Made by a program: the position numbers and the translations under genes | Notes under the pieces: model-generated | What the model was told of the DNA's origin: nothing | The model's database searches: none | The model's input: the letters and a program-made list of their open reading frames with translations, nothing else | Part shown: piece after piece, positions 1 to 7,406 of the stretch | Numbering within the stretch: the stretch's first letter is position 1 | Layout: each line of letters begins with the position of its first letter | Assembly (NCBI GenBank): GCA_964483245.1 | Contig: CAZABP010000097.1 | Location: 1-9,592, forward strand | Origin: CAZABP01 sp964483245 | GTDB lineage: Bacteria; Planctomycetota; UBA1135; UBA2386 | Reading direction: 5' to 3' | Length of the DNA: 9,592 bases

Positions 1-1
1 G

Positions 2-2089
2 ATCGGGTTCTACCTCGACGCGGTCATGCGCACCGCGGACGAGGGGAAGCCGTTCGACCAGAAGAAGTTCCGCTACCACCTGCACCTCGCGGGTGGGGCG
101 GCTGGGATCCGCGATCTGTCCGGCAATCCGATCGACTTCCAGTCGGCGCAGCGGCTGCGCGACCAGCTGGTGATCCCGTTCTCGCTGGACACACGCAAGA
201 CGACGACCGGGCAGCCGCAGTTCGCCGACAACCTGGCCGTCTCGCTCGTGCGTCGCAGCGCGGACGACGACGAGGACGAGCAGCCGTCGTACTACATCGA
301 CGCCGAGGTGCAGAAGAAGGGTGTCACGACGCCGAATCCGCTGGCCTACAACCTGCAGGACGTCTTCGGCTCGATGGTGCTGCTGGCGGACGGGACGATG
401 GAAGCACGGCCGACCGGGCGCGTGCGCCAGATCGTCGACAACCTGAACCAGAACCCGCCGCCGCCGCAGAACTCGAATCTGCGCTGGTGCCCGACGACGG
501 TCGCCGGCGAGCTGCAGATCGCGTCCGGCTCGGCGGTGACGCCGTTCGGGCAGCCGATCCAGAATCCGCTGAATCCGTTCGGCTGCCGGCTGCAGACGGT
601 CTGGCGCGAGATCGACATGAGCTTGTCGCGCACGCACGCAAACGATTTCGACCTCGACGTCGAAGCGATGTTCTGGGCGCCCTTCGCCGGCAACCCGATC
701 ACGTTCGACGAGTTCGACTCGCTCAGCCTGGAACTCGGCCATTCCGAGTGGCGGCCGGAGCCGTGCGTCGGTGTGTTCGGCGCGCTGCCGTCGCTGCCGT
801 CGTCCGGTCTCATCCTGCAGTTCGCGGAGAACCCGGTCGTCAACAAGACGCTGACTTCGCAGCGCGAGCTCGGCACGCCGCCGCACGTCGCGTTCGCCGG
901 CGCGAACCTACCGATCGAGCAGCGGCTCGCGATCACCGAGCCGAACGGGATCATCCGCTACCTGCCGCTGCCTGAGTTCCGCAAGCCGTACTTCGTCTGG
1001 CGGGATCAGCTCGTCATGGAGCAGGGGGCGAACGCGAGGATCGGCTCGGACGTGAATCCCGACGTCATGACGCCGTACATCATCTCGCCGTTCCTCAACG
1101 GCGGCGGCCGCTTCGTGACCAGCGGCACGGCCGGATTGACGACCAATCCGGGGTTCTGGTGCAACGCGGACAACTACCGCATCGCCTCCCCGAGCACTCG
1201 TGACACGGCGACCGACGGACTCGTCGGCTCGATCGCACTGCCGCTGCTGGCCGACTTCCAGGTGCTGCCGGATTCGGCGACGCTGCCGGCCGACAACCCG
1301 TTCCGCGCCTCCGGCGCGAACGGCTGGCAGATCTCGCTGGCGCTGACCTCGGCGCCGCAACCGAACTTCCGCGCGTATTCCGGTGGTGGCCTCGTGCGGG
1401 GCCTGCCGAAGGTGGTCCAACCGGGCATGCCGGAGTGGAGCACGGCGACCGGTGGCTATCAGCCGGACGGTTCGAAGACCCTGAACGCGGCGGACAACTC
1501 GGTGTTCTGGGTCATGGCGGACTTCCTGAAGCGCCAGACCGTCGCGACCTATGGGTTCGTCGAGATCCGCAATCCGCACCGGATGCCGGCGGCATCGACG
1601 TTGGATCCGCGGCTCGGCCCGTACGCACCGGAGCCGGGTGCGCTGCCGCGCTTCGACTACGCGTTCGAGCCCACGCTCGAGTCGTTGCCGGGCGGCACAT
1701 CGGTCGTGCCGGAGTTCCGCGCGGCCGGCGCGGTCGACGCGGACCCGTGGTTCGCGCGCGCGCACGGACGGATCAAGCCGGACGACGTGAACTTCCCGCT
1801 GGATCCGCTCAAAGCCGGCGACGCGCACATCCGCAAGTACGACGACCGCGGCAACCGGGGGGCGTGGACGTACTTCTACAACCGGCAGCTCACCGGCTAC
1901 ACGAAGGAGATCAACGAGCTGATGGATCCGCGCTTCACGTCGCGGTTCCAAGGCCCGACCGAGACGTTCACGCCAGCGGACGTCCGTTACTTCAACTGGC
2001 GCCTGATCCTGTTGAACAACGTCGACGCCAACCCGCCGATCTCGCCGAAGTTGTCGTCGTTCGCGATCACGTACCGGTTCGAACGGTGA
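2..2089 (+). CDS. Large Ig-like-domain lipoprotein family protein, C-terminal part (5' end outside window)
   Basis: The frame is open from the first bases of the window. The residues before the first ATG (IGFYLDAV) match residues just before MRTEDEGKP in the 3457-7311 paralog, so the real start lies upstream and the ATG at 26 is internal. The visible 695 residues correspond to about residues 595-1284 of that paralog. Shared landmarks are a proline run (NLNQNPPPPQ), FGCRLQTVWREIDMSLSRT, YFVWRD, SPFLNGGGRFVTS, NPFRASGANGWQISLA, and the terminal TYFYN...SSFAITYRFER. Over the last 89 residues about 77 are identical to the paralog. Four cysteines (RWCP, FGCRL, EPC, FWC) have counterparts there and could form disulfides in an exported protein. 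The ending, an aromatic-rich strand region closing with ITYRF, looks like a beta-sandwich. Function is unknown. Export and lipid anchoring are inferred from the paralogs, because the N-terminus is not visible. The stop is TGA at 2087-2089. Confidence 0.9.
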   Translation: MGFYLDAVMRTADEGKPFDQKKFRYHLHLAGGAAGIRDLSGNPIDFQSAQRLRDQLVIPFSLDTRKTTTGQPQFADNLAVSLVRRSADDDEDEQPSYYIDAEVQKKGVTTPNPLAYNLQDVFGSMVLLADGTMEARPTGRVRQIVDNLNQNPPPPQNSNLRWCPTTVAGELQIASGSAVTPFGQPIQNPLNPFGCRLQTVWREIDMSLSRTHANDFDLDVEAMFWAPFAGNPITFDEFDSLSLELGHSEWRPEPCVGVFGALPSLPSSGLILQFAENPVVNKTLTSQRELGTPPHVAFAGANLPIEQRLAITEPNGIIRYLPLPEFRKPYFVWRDQLVMEQGANARIGSDVNPDVMTPYIISPFLNGGGRFVTSGTAGLTTNPGFWCNADNYRIASPSTRDTATDGLVGSIALPLLADFQVLPDSATLPADNPFRASGANGWQISLALTSAPQPNFRAYSGGGLVRGLPKVVQPGMPEWSTATGGYQPDGSKTLNAADNSVFWVMADFLKRQTVATYGFVEIRNPHRMPAASTLDPRLGPYAPEPGALPRFDYAFEPTLESLPGGTSVVPEFRAAGAVDADPWFARAHGRIKPDDVNFPLDPLKAGDAHIRKYDDRGNRGAWTYFYNRQLTGYTKEINELMDPRFTSRFQGPTETFTPADVRYFNWRLILLNNVDANPPISPKLSSFAITYRFER

Positions 2090-2142
2090 GCGCCGCGAGC
2101 CTGCGACTGCAATCGCCCCGGTCGTCCTCTGGAGGTGACCCG

Positions 2143-2538
2143 ATGCGCCCTGCCTGCTCCCGTGCTGCCACTGTGTTTCTGCTCGGTGGATCCCTGCTCC
2201 TGCCCTCCTGCAGCTCCGACGGCCCGCACGGCGTCAAGGGCACCAGCGGGGACTTCGTGCTGCTGCGCACGTCGCCGCCGAACAACGGGCGGTTGTTCCT
2301 GAACGACCCGATCGCGATCGACTTCAGCAACGACGTGGATCTGACCAGTGCGGACGGCGGCGCGCGAGGCGCGGCGCAAGCTGAAGGCGCCGTTCGTGCA
2401 GTGGGACCTGCTGTTCAACTCGCGGTTCGCCGAGGAGCCGGGCAACACGTCCGAGTTCCCGTTCACGCCGCAGACTCCGCGTGCCGAGATCCGCTTCCTG
2501 CGGATCCCGTACAGGTTCTGAATGACCGCGCCAGTTAG
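2143..2538 (+). CDS. Short lipoprotein ORF: N-terminal fragment of an Ig-like lipoprotein, C-terminal part probably frame-shifted
   Basis: The 131-residue frame starts at ATG 2143, seven bases after a strong GGAGG (2131-2135). The N-terminus is a lipoprotein signal peptide: MRPACSR, a hydrophobic stretch, then the lipobox LLPSC with Cys23 as the probable lipidation site. The proline before the -1 serine is slightly atypical. Residues about 36-70 (FVLLRTSPPNNGR...DPIAIDFSNDVDL) resemble the start of a bacterial Ig-like (Big_5/SbsA-type) domain. After about residue 70 the composition becomes low-complexity Ala/Arg/Gly/Val, as expected of out-of-frame GC-rich DNA. Another frame over the same bases (2345-2521) encodes a plausible family C-terminus. 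The most likely reading is an internal deletion that joined the two ends of a larger lipoprotein gene out of frame. The product, if made, would be a small exported lipoprotein. The alternative is a genuine short gene or a sequencing error. Confidence 0.55.
   Translation: MRPACSRAATVFLLGGSLLLPSCSSDGPHGVKGTSGDFVLLRTSPPNNGRLFLNDPIAIDFSNDVDLTSADGGARGAAQAEGAVRAVGPAVQLAVRRGAGQHVRVPVHAADSACRDPLPADPVQVLNDRAS
2345..2521 (+). pseudogene. Out-of-frame C-terminal remnant of a lipoprotein gene
   Basis: This frame follows a stop at 2342-2344 and runs to TGA 2519-2521. It overlaps the tail of the 2143-2538 ORF, shifted by one base. It reads ...RRKLKAPFVQWDLLFNSRF, then EEPGNTSEFPFTPQTP and RAEIRFLRIPYRF-stop. 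The pattern (aromatic-W-D/R-hydrophobic strand, a turn with prolines, then a strand ending YRF at the stop) parallels the ends of genes 1 and 2 (YFNWRLILLNN...SSFAITYRFER). It has no start codon or ribosome site of its own. The likely explanation is the 3' end of the gene whose 5' end begins at 2143, with the middle deleted. A seven-base direct repeat, GCGGCGC, at 2357-2363 and 2371-2377 lies near the inferred junction, but GC-rich DNA gives such repeats easily. Confidence 0.5.
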
Positions 2539-2638
2539 GATCCTGCCCGCGTGCGGCGCGACAGCATGGACGCCGGAGACGACGGAGTGCCGCGACGGCC
2601 GCAGCCGGCTGGCGCACGTTCGCGGCAGGGGCATGGCT

Positions 2639-2644
2639 GAGGAG
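2639..2644 (+). promoter_or_regulatory. Ribosome binding site deciding the SGNH hydrolase start
   Basis: GAGGAG lies six bases before ATG 2651. The same GGAG-to-ATG spacing of six is seen at the 3457 and 9368 starts. In-frame ATGs at 2522 and 2633 lack a comparable site. Confidence 0.6.
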
Positions 2645-2650
2645 CTGCCG

Positions 2651-3334
2651 ATGGCACCCGGACCGGACCAGCGGGTCGCGCGGAATGGGCAGGCGCTGCA
2701 GAGCGGCGAGCGCCTGCTGTTCGTCGGCGACAGCAACACGGACACCGAGCGGTGTACGCGCGCGCGCCCGCTCGGCTACGGGTTCGTCATGATGGTCGAC
2801 GCGCTGCTACGGGCGGCGCGGCCGGAGCTCGGGTTCGAACTGGCGAACTGCGGCGTCGACGGCGACACCGTCCTCGACCTGGCGCGACGTTGGGAAACGG
2901 ACGTGCTGGCGGCGCGGCCGGACCGCCTGTTCGTCATGATCGGCACGAATGACGTCGGCTATCGGTACCTGCCGGACTACCACGCCCGCGCCGTCGACGA
3001 CGCGTCGTTCCTGGCGACTCTCGCACGCCTGGTAAGGCTGACGCAGGCCGCCCTGCCGACCCGGATCGTGCTGATCGAGCCGCCGCTGTTCGAGCTGCCG
3101 CTGGACGCAGATCCGAACCGCGCGATCCGGGCGATCGGTGCATCGGTCGCAGACCTCGCGGCGCGGACCGGCTGCGGGTTGATCGAGCTGCAGGACAGCA
3201 TGGCGGCTGCGCTGGCAGCCGGCCATGCGGAGGGCTGGTTCCAGAACGTCAACCACCTGGCGTTCCGCGGTCATGCGTTGCTGGCCCTGCACGTCATGCG
3301 CGTGCTCGGTTGGAGTCTGGCAGCTTCGGAATGA
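2651..3334 (+). CDS. SGNH/GDSL-type hydrolase (esterase-like)
   Basis: This 227-residue protein has the SGNH blocks. Block I is GDSNTD (residues 26-31, Ser28 the expected nucleophile). A glycine-containing NCGVDGDTV follows at 67-74. Block III is IGTND (97-101, Asn100). Block V is NVNHLAFRGHALLA with His202. The family removes acyl or acetyl groups from lipids, polysaccharides or small esters; the substrate cannot be read from sequence. The usual block V is D-x-x-H, but Asn199 is present where Asp is expected. The His may therefore act without its normal partner, or activity may be altered. No signal peptide is visible, so it is probably cytoplasmic. ATG 2651 is chosen for its GAGGAG site and because it leaves about 25 residues before block I, normal for the family. 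ATG 2522, directly after the TGA of the 2345-2521 remnant, would add 43 residues without family resemblance. It sits between lipoprotein genes with no obvious functional link. Confidence 0.85.
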   Translation: MAPGPDQRVARNGQALQSGERLLFVGDSNTDTERCTRARPLGYGFVMMVDALLRAARPELGFELANCGVDGDTVLDLARRWETDVLAARPDRLFVMIGTNDVGYRYLPDYHARAVDDASFLATLARLVRLTQAALPTRIVLIEPPLFELPLDADPNRAIRAIGASVADLAARTGCGLIELQDSMAAALAAGHAEGWFQNVNHLAFRGHALLALHVMRVLGWSLAASE

Positions 3335-3397
3335 AGGCGCCTGTACAGCCCGCGCGACTTCCAGCCCTGCCGATCCTGAATCCGCATACACTTCGCC

Positions 3398-3426
3398 GCA
3401 GCTCCGGCGGCCCCGCCCGGAACTGC
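3398..3426 (+). other. Hairpin in the leader of the 3457 lipoprotein gene
   Basis: GCAG-c-TCCGG (3398-3407) pairs with CCGGA-a-CTGC (3417-3426): nine pairs with one internal mismatch and a nine-base loop. It ends about 20 bases before the GAGGAG site. No T-run follows, so an intrinsic terminator is not supported. It could be an mRNA 5' structure or chance GC-rich pairing. A competing stem, GCCGC/GCGGC (3395-3399/3407-3411), uses overlapping bases. Nothing else clear was seen in the 122-base gap 3335-3456 except an eight-base palindrome CTGTACAG at 3341-3348. Confidence 0.3.
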
Positions 3427-3444
3427 TGCGACCCCGAACCCGCT

Positions 3445-3450
3445 GAGGAG
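3445..3450 (+). promoter_or_regulatory. Ribosome binding site deciding the 3457 start
   Basis: GAGGAG stands six bases before ATG 3457. The alternative in-frame ATG at 3544 would give a shorter, more conventional signal peptide but has no purine-rich site before it. Confidence 0.65.
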
Positions 3451-3456
3451 CGGTAG

Positions 3457-6400
3457 ATGCACGTTCACGTCGATCCTCTGAGCACCTGGGCGGTCACTTC
3501 CGGTCCTGGGTTGAATCGCCGGCTTTCGCATTCCGGCCCTGGGATGCAGCAGCTCACCGCCGTCCCTGCCCGCGCCCGCCGCGGTGCGTCGGCCGCACTC
3601 GCGATCCTGCTCGCTGCCTGCAGTGGGGGCGGGGGCAGCTCCGGCGGAACCGCGGGCTCGGCCGGGGCGCAGCTCCTGTCGATCGAGTTCGGCCGCCTGG
3701 CCGACGTCTATGGCTTGCGCAAGGAGGGCGGGCAGACGACGGTCGCGCTGCATCAGCGCGACGTGCTGATCGGACCGGACATCCAGGACCAACGCAGCGC
3801 CAACTCGGAGCAGCGCGACGAAGAGATCCTGTACGACTTCGTCAACTCCGACCCGGACACGCTGCAATCCCGGCTGCTGATCACGCGCGAGATCGGCAGC
3901 GCCGAGTTCGCCGCGGCGTTCGACGCGCTGGATGACAAGGCGCGGCGCGTGCTGCCGGCCCGGTTCGGCCAGGACACGACGACGCAGCCGTTCTCGGTGC
4001 TCCCGCGCAACGCCGCGATCCGACTGTCGTTCACGCGACCGCTGGGGATCACCGAGGACTTCTTCGTCGTCCGCGATCCACTGACTGGCGCGGTCATCGG
4101 CGTCAAGAACTCCGAAGCGGTGCAGCTGTTGAACATCGTCGGTGATCCGAACGACGGGCTGCATGCCGGCGACTTCCAGGTCGTGCCGTGCCGGCTGGTC
4201 CCGCACGGCGCGACGTTGATCCTCGATCCGGTGCTGCTCGGCTCCGAGGGTCAGCGCTACCAGACGCGCAACAACGCTTCCGGTCTGCCCGAAGCGCCGG
4301 ACCAGGTCGGGGCCAACATCCGGATCGCGATCGCGCTCGAAGGCCCGCTCGCGATCCCCGGCATCAAGCCGGACACGAGCGGCGGGCTGACCGGGTTCAA
4401 CAACCAGACGCAGCGCAGCGTGATCCGCGACATGCGGTCCGGCAACCGCAACGACAGCTCGGCCGACCTGAGCCGCGGGTTCGTCCGCGACCCGGTGCCG
4501 CCGCGCGTGCTCGGGGAGATCGTCATGTACCTCGAGCGCGTCGACGAACTCGGCGAGGACCGCCAGGTGTTGCGGATCTACAAAGGGGGCGCGAAGCACG
4601 AGATCGACCGCGGTGACGTGATCCGCCTGGTCGTCGACAACAGCGGTGTCCCGGCCGCAGTGACGGAGGTCGCCGTCGATCCGGATGGCAACCAGGGGGA
4701 TCGCGGGAATCCCGGCGTCCAGCACGTCAGCGTCGTCGTGCGCCGCACGCCGGGGCTCGAGGAGAACGACCCGAGCCGCCGGCCGGACTATCCCGAGAAC
4801 GAGCTCGACCGTGAGCCGTGGCTGCTCGTGCATGCGCCGAAAGCCGTGCTGGTCTGCGAGTTCACGGCCGAGCGGGTCGACCCCAACGACCCGGAGAAGA
4901 CCTACGGCGACGATCCGCGCTACTTCCTGACCTTCACACCGTCGCCGCTGCCGTTCCCGGACGGCAAGCCGAGCGAGCCGAACCAGAACGTGTCGCCGTT
5001 CGCCGGCGCGATCGTGCGCTTCACCAAGCCGATCGACATGCCGACCGTGCAGGCGTTCGACACGTTGTTCTTCGCCACGCGGAACCTGCTCGATCCGCAG
5101 GCGGTGCGGGACTTCATCGCGACGATCGGGATCGAGGCGTCGTCGTTCCGGCACGAGAAGTTCGTCACCCCGCATCTGGTCGCCGCGCAGGTCTACGACG
5201 AGGACGGCTCGCAGACGGCGATCCGGCTGCATCCGAAGATCGGCTTCTACCTCGATCAGAAGATGCGCACCGAAGACGAGGGGAAGCCGTTCGAGCAGAA
5301 GAAGTACCGCTACTTCCTGCACCTGGCCGGCGGCGGCGGCGGGATCCGCGACCTGTCCGGCAACGCGATCGACTTCCAGTCGGTGCGCACGCTGCGCGAC
5401 GAGATGGTGATCCCGTTCTCGCTCGACACGCGCTCGACGCCCGAGGGCCGGCCGCAGTTCGCCGACAACCTCGCCGTCTCCGTCGTGCGCCGGTTCGCCG
5501 GCGAGGACGAGGACGAGCAGCCGTCGTACTACATCGACGCCGAGGTGCAGAAGCGCGGCCAGCCGAACCCGCTCGCGTTCAACCTGCAGGATCTGTTCGG
5601 CTCCGTTGTGATCCTGACCGAAGGCGCGCTCGCCGCGCGCGACACCGGCCGCGTGCGGCAGATCGCCGACAATTTGAACCAGAACCCGCCGCCGCCGCAG
5701 ACCAGCACGCTGCGCTGGTGCCCGCCGGTGGACCTGCCTTCGGCACCGGCGACGACGCCGTTCGGGCAGCCGATCCAGAATCCGCTGAACCCGTTCGGTT
5801 GCCGGCTGCAGACGGTCTGGCGCGAGATCGACATGAGCCTGTCGCGCACGAACCCGCACGACCTCAACCTCGACGTCGAGCAGATGTTCTGGTCGCCGTT
5901 CCAGGCCAACCCGATCACGTTCGACGAGTTCGACTCGATCGCGCTGTACCTCGGGCATTCGGAGGTGCGGCCCGAGGCCTGCCGCTCGGCATTCGCGGCG
6001 TCGCTGCCGAGCTCCGGCCTGATCCAGCAGTTCGACAGCAACTATGCGCACAACCTGAGCCTGGTCGGGCAACAGGAGCCGACGCGCGCGGCGCACGCGG
6101 CGTTCGCACCGAGCAATCTGCCGATCGAGCAGCGGCTCGCGCTGACCGAGCCGAACGGGATCAACCGCTATCTGCCGCTGCCGAAGTTCCAGAAGCCGTA
6201 CTTCGTGTGGCGCGACGAGCTGGTCGCCGAACAGGGCGGCAACTCGCGTCACGGCAACGACGGCCAGGCGTCCCCGATCCCGCCGTACATCGTGTCGCCG
6301 TTCCTGAACGGGGGCGGGCGGTTCGTGACGTCGGGCCCGAACGGGCTGCAGACGAACCCGGGGTACTGGAACAACTGCCAGAACTTCCGACCCGGCTCGA

Positions 6401-7311
6401 ATTCGTCCGACACCGCGACCGGGGGGCTGGTCGGCGCGATCGCGCTGCCGCTGCTGGGTGACTTCCAGATCCTGCCGGACTCCGCGACGCTGCCGATCGA
6501 CAACCCGTTCCGCGCCTCCGGCGCGAACGGCTGGCAGATCTCGCTGGCGATGCCGACCGGGCCGCTGCCGAACTTCCGCGTCTACTCCGGCGGCGGTCTC
6601 GTGCAGGGCAAGCCGCGCGAGGTGAAGCCGGGCCTGCCGGACTGGACTTCGGCGACCGGCGGCTACACGCCGACCGGGGGCCGCACGATCTCCGGCGACA
6701 ACTCGGTGTTCTGGATCATGGCGGACTTCCTCAAGCGCCAGAGCGTCGCCACGTTCGGGTTCGTCGAGATCAGCAATCCGCACCGGATGCCGGGGGGACC
6801 GAACGCCGACCCGCGGCTGGGGCCGTACTTCGGTGGCAGTCCGCCGCGCGACGTGCTGCCGCGGTTCGACCTGGCGTTCGAGCCGCCGCTCGAGCAGCTC
6901 CCGGGCGGCACGTCGGTGGTGCCCGAGTTCCGCGGCGCCGGCATCGTCGATCCGTCGCCGTGGTACGCGACCAAGCACACGTCACTGGTCAAACCGGATC
7001 CGACGAACTTCCCGCTCGATCCCCTCAAAGCCGGCGACGCGCACATCCGCAAGTTCGACGATCGGAACAACCGCGGCGCGTGGACCTATTTCTACAACAA
7101 GCAGATGACCGGCTACACGAAGGAGATCAACGAGCTGATGGATGCACGCTTCACGTCGCGGTTCCAAGGCCCGACCGAGACGTTCACGCCGGCGGACGTC
7201 AAGTACTTCAACTGGCGCTTCGTGATGCTGAACAACGTCGACGCCAACCCGCCGATCTCGCCGCGGCTGTCGTCGTTCTCGATCACGTACCGGTTCGAGC
7301 AGCAGCGGTGA
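3457..7311 (+). CDS. Large Ig-like-domain lipoprotein, complete member of the local paralog family
   Basis: The product is 1284 residues. Its N-terminus ends in a hydrophobic AALAILLAAC with Cys55 as lipidation site, followed by a Gly/Ser/Ala linker (about 56-70). It is thus predicted to be exported and lipid-anchored. The 54-residue leader is long; using ATG 3544 would shorten it to 25, but the GAGGAG site supports 3457. Two segments resemble Big_5-type Ig-like domain starts: around residues 178-200 (FSVLPRNAAIRLSFTRPL) and around 509-540 (NVSPFAGAIVRFTKPIDM). From about residue 595 to the end it matches the 2-2089 gene throughout, with only whole-codon insertions and deletions, which points to selection on the protein. 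Conserved cysteines occur at RWCP, FGCRL, EAC and NNC. The C-terminus (YFNWRFVMLNN...SSFSITYRFEQQR) is probably a beta-sandwich. No enzyme motif was recognised and the function is unknown. Its N-terminus is closely matched by the 9368 gene. Confidence 0.93.
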   Translation: MHVHVDPLSTWAVTSGPGLNRRLSHSGPGMQQLTAVPARARRGASAALAILLAACSGGGGSSGGTAGSAGAQLLSIEFGRLADVYGLRKEGGQTTVALHQRDVLIGPDIQDQRSANSEQRDEEILYDFVNSDPDTLQSRLLITREIGSAEFAAAFDALDDKARRVLPARFGQDTTTQPFSVLPRNAAIRLSFTRPLGITEDFFVVRDPLTGAVIGVKNSEAVQLLNIVGDPNDGLHAGDFQVVPCRLVPHGATLILDPVLLGSEGQRYQTRNNASGLPEAPDQVGANIRIAIALEGPLAIPGIKPDTSGGLTGFNNQTQRSVIRDMRSGNRNDSSADLSRGFVRDPVPPRVLGEIVMYLERVDELGEDRQVLRIYKGGAKHEIDRGDVIRLVVDNSGVPAAVTEVAVDPDGNQGDRGNPGVQHVSVVVRRTPGLEENDPSRRPDYPENELDREPWLLVHAPKAVLVCEFTAERVDPNDPEKTYGDDPRYFLTFTPSPLPFPDGKPSEPNQNVSPFAGAIVRFTKPIDMPTVQAFDTLFFATRNLLDPQAVRDFIATIGIEASSFRHEKFVTPHLVAAQVYDEDGSQTAIRLHPKIGFYLDQKMRTEDEGKPFEQKKYRYFLHLAGGGGGIRDLSGNAIDFQSVRTLRDEMVIPFSLDTRSTPEGRPQFADNLAVSVVRRFAGEDEDEQPSYYIDAEVQKRGQPNPLAFNLQDLFGSVVILTEGALAARDTGRVRQIADNLNQNPPPPQTSTLRWCPPVDLPSAPATTPFGQPIQNPLNPFGCRLQTVWREIDMSLSRTNPHDLNLDVEQMFWSPFQANPITFDEFDSIALYLGHSEVRPEACRSAFAASLPSSGLIQQFDSNYAHNLSLVGQQEPTRAAHAAFAPSNLPIEQRLALTEPNGINRYLPLPKFQKPYFVWRDELVAEQGGNSRHGNDGQASPIPPYIVSPFLNGGGRFVTSGPNGLQTNPGYWNNCQNFRPGSNSSDTATGGLVGAIALPLLGDFQILPDSATLPIDNPFRASGANGWQISLAMPTGPLPNFRVYSGGGLVQGKPREVKPGLPDWTSATGGYTPTGGRTISGDNSVFWIMADFLKRQSVATFGFVEISNPHRMPGGPNADPRLGPYFGGSPPRDVLPRFDLAFEPPLEQLPGGTSVVPEFRGAGIVDPSPWYATKHTSLVKPDPTNFPLDPLKAGDAHIRKFDDRNNRGAWTYFYNKQMTGYTKEINELMDARFTSRFQGPTETFTPADVKYFNWRFVMLNNVDANPPISPRLSSFSITYRFEQQR

Positions 7312-7330
7312 TCGTCCCGGTCTGAACCGG

Positions 7331-7354
7331 CGCGGCGTCCGCTGGGGCGCCGCG
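7331..7354 (+). terminator. Weak terminator-like hairpin after the lipoprotein gene
   Basis: CGCGGCG (7331-7337) pairs perfectly with CGCCGCG (7348-7354) around a ten-base loop, 20 bases after the 7309-7311 stop. No T-tract follows, so intrinsic termination is doubtful. Its placement between the lipoprotein gene and pyrB is the main support. Confidence 0.3.
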
Positions 7355-7365
7355 TGCGGGCCGAA

Positions 7366-7394
7366 TTGCACCGCGGCGGCATCCGCGGCATGAT
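7366..7394 (+). promoter_or_regulatory. Possible weak promoter just upstream of pyrB
   Basis: TTGCAC (7366-7371) and CATGAT (7389-7394) are 17 bases apart and match the sigma70 -35 and -10 boxes at three and four of six positions. The transcript would then start within a few bases of ATG 7407, which fits the absence of any Shine-Dalgarno sequence there. Two copies of CCGCGG (7371-7376, 7383-7388) lie in the spacer and could form a small dyad. The match is weak and could be chance. Confidence 0.2.
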
Positions 7395-7406
7395 CTTCGC
7401 CCCGGC

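Noticed and set aside
346..954. A 202-codon minus-strand frame inside the first lipoprotein gene
   Set aside because: A similar antisense frame (5529-6041) occurs at the matching place in the paralog only because the sense DNA is conserved; the sense frame carries the codon bias.
2522..2650. Upstream ATG 2522 (and 2633) as start of the SGNH hydrolase
   Set aside because: The extra 43 residues have no family resemblance, and the GAGGAG site is placed for ATG 2651.
3271..6978. A 1235-codon open frame on the minus strand across the large lipoprotein gene
   Set aside because: It is Arg/Val/Ala/Asp-rich low-complexity sequence without motifs, exactly antisense to a frame with strong paralog conservation. 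High GC at third positions removes stops from the opposite strand.
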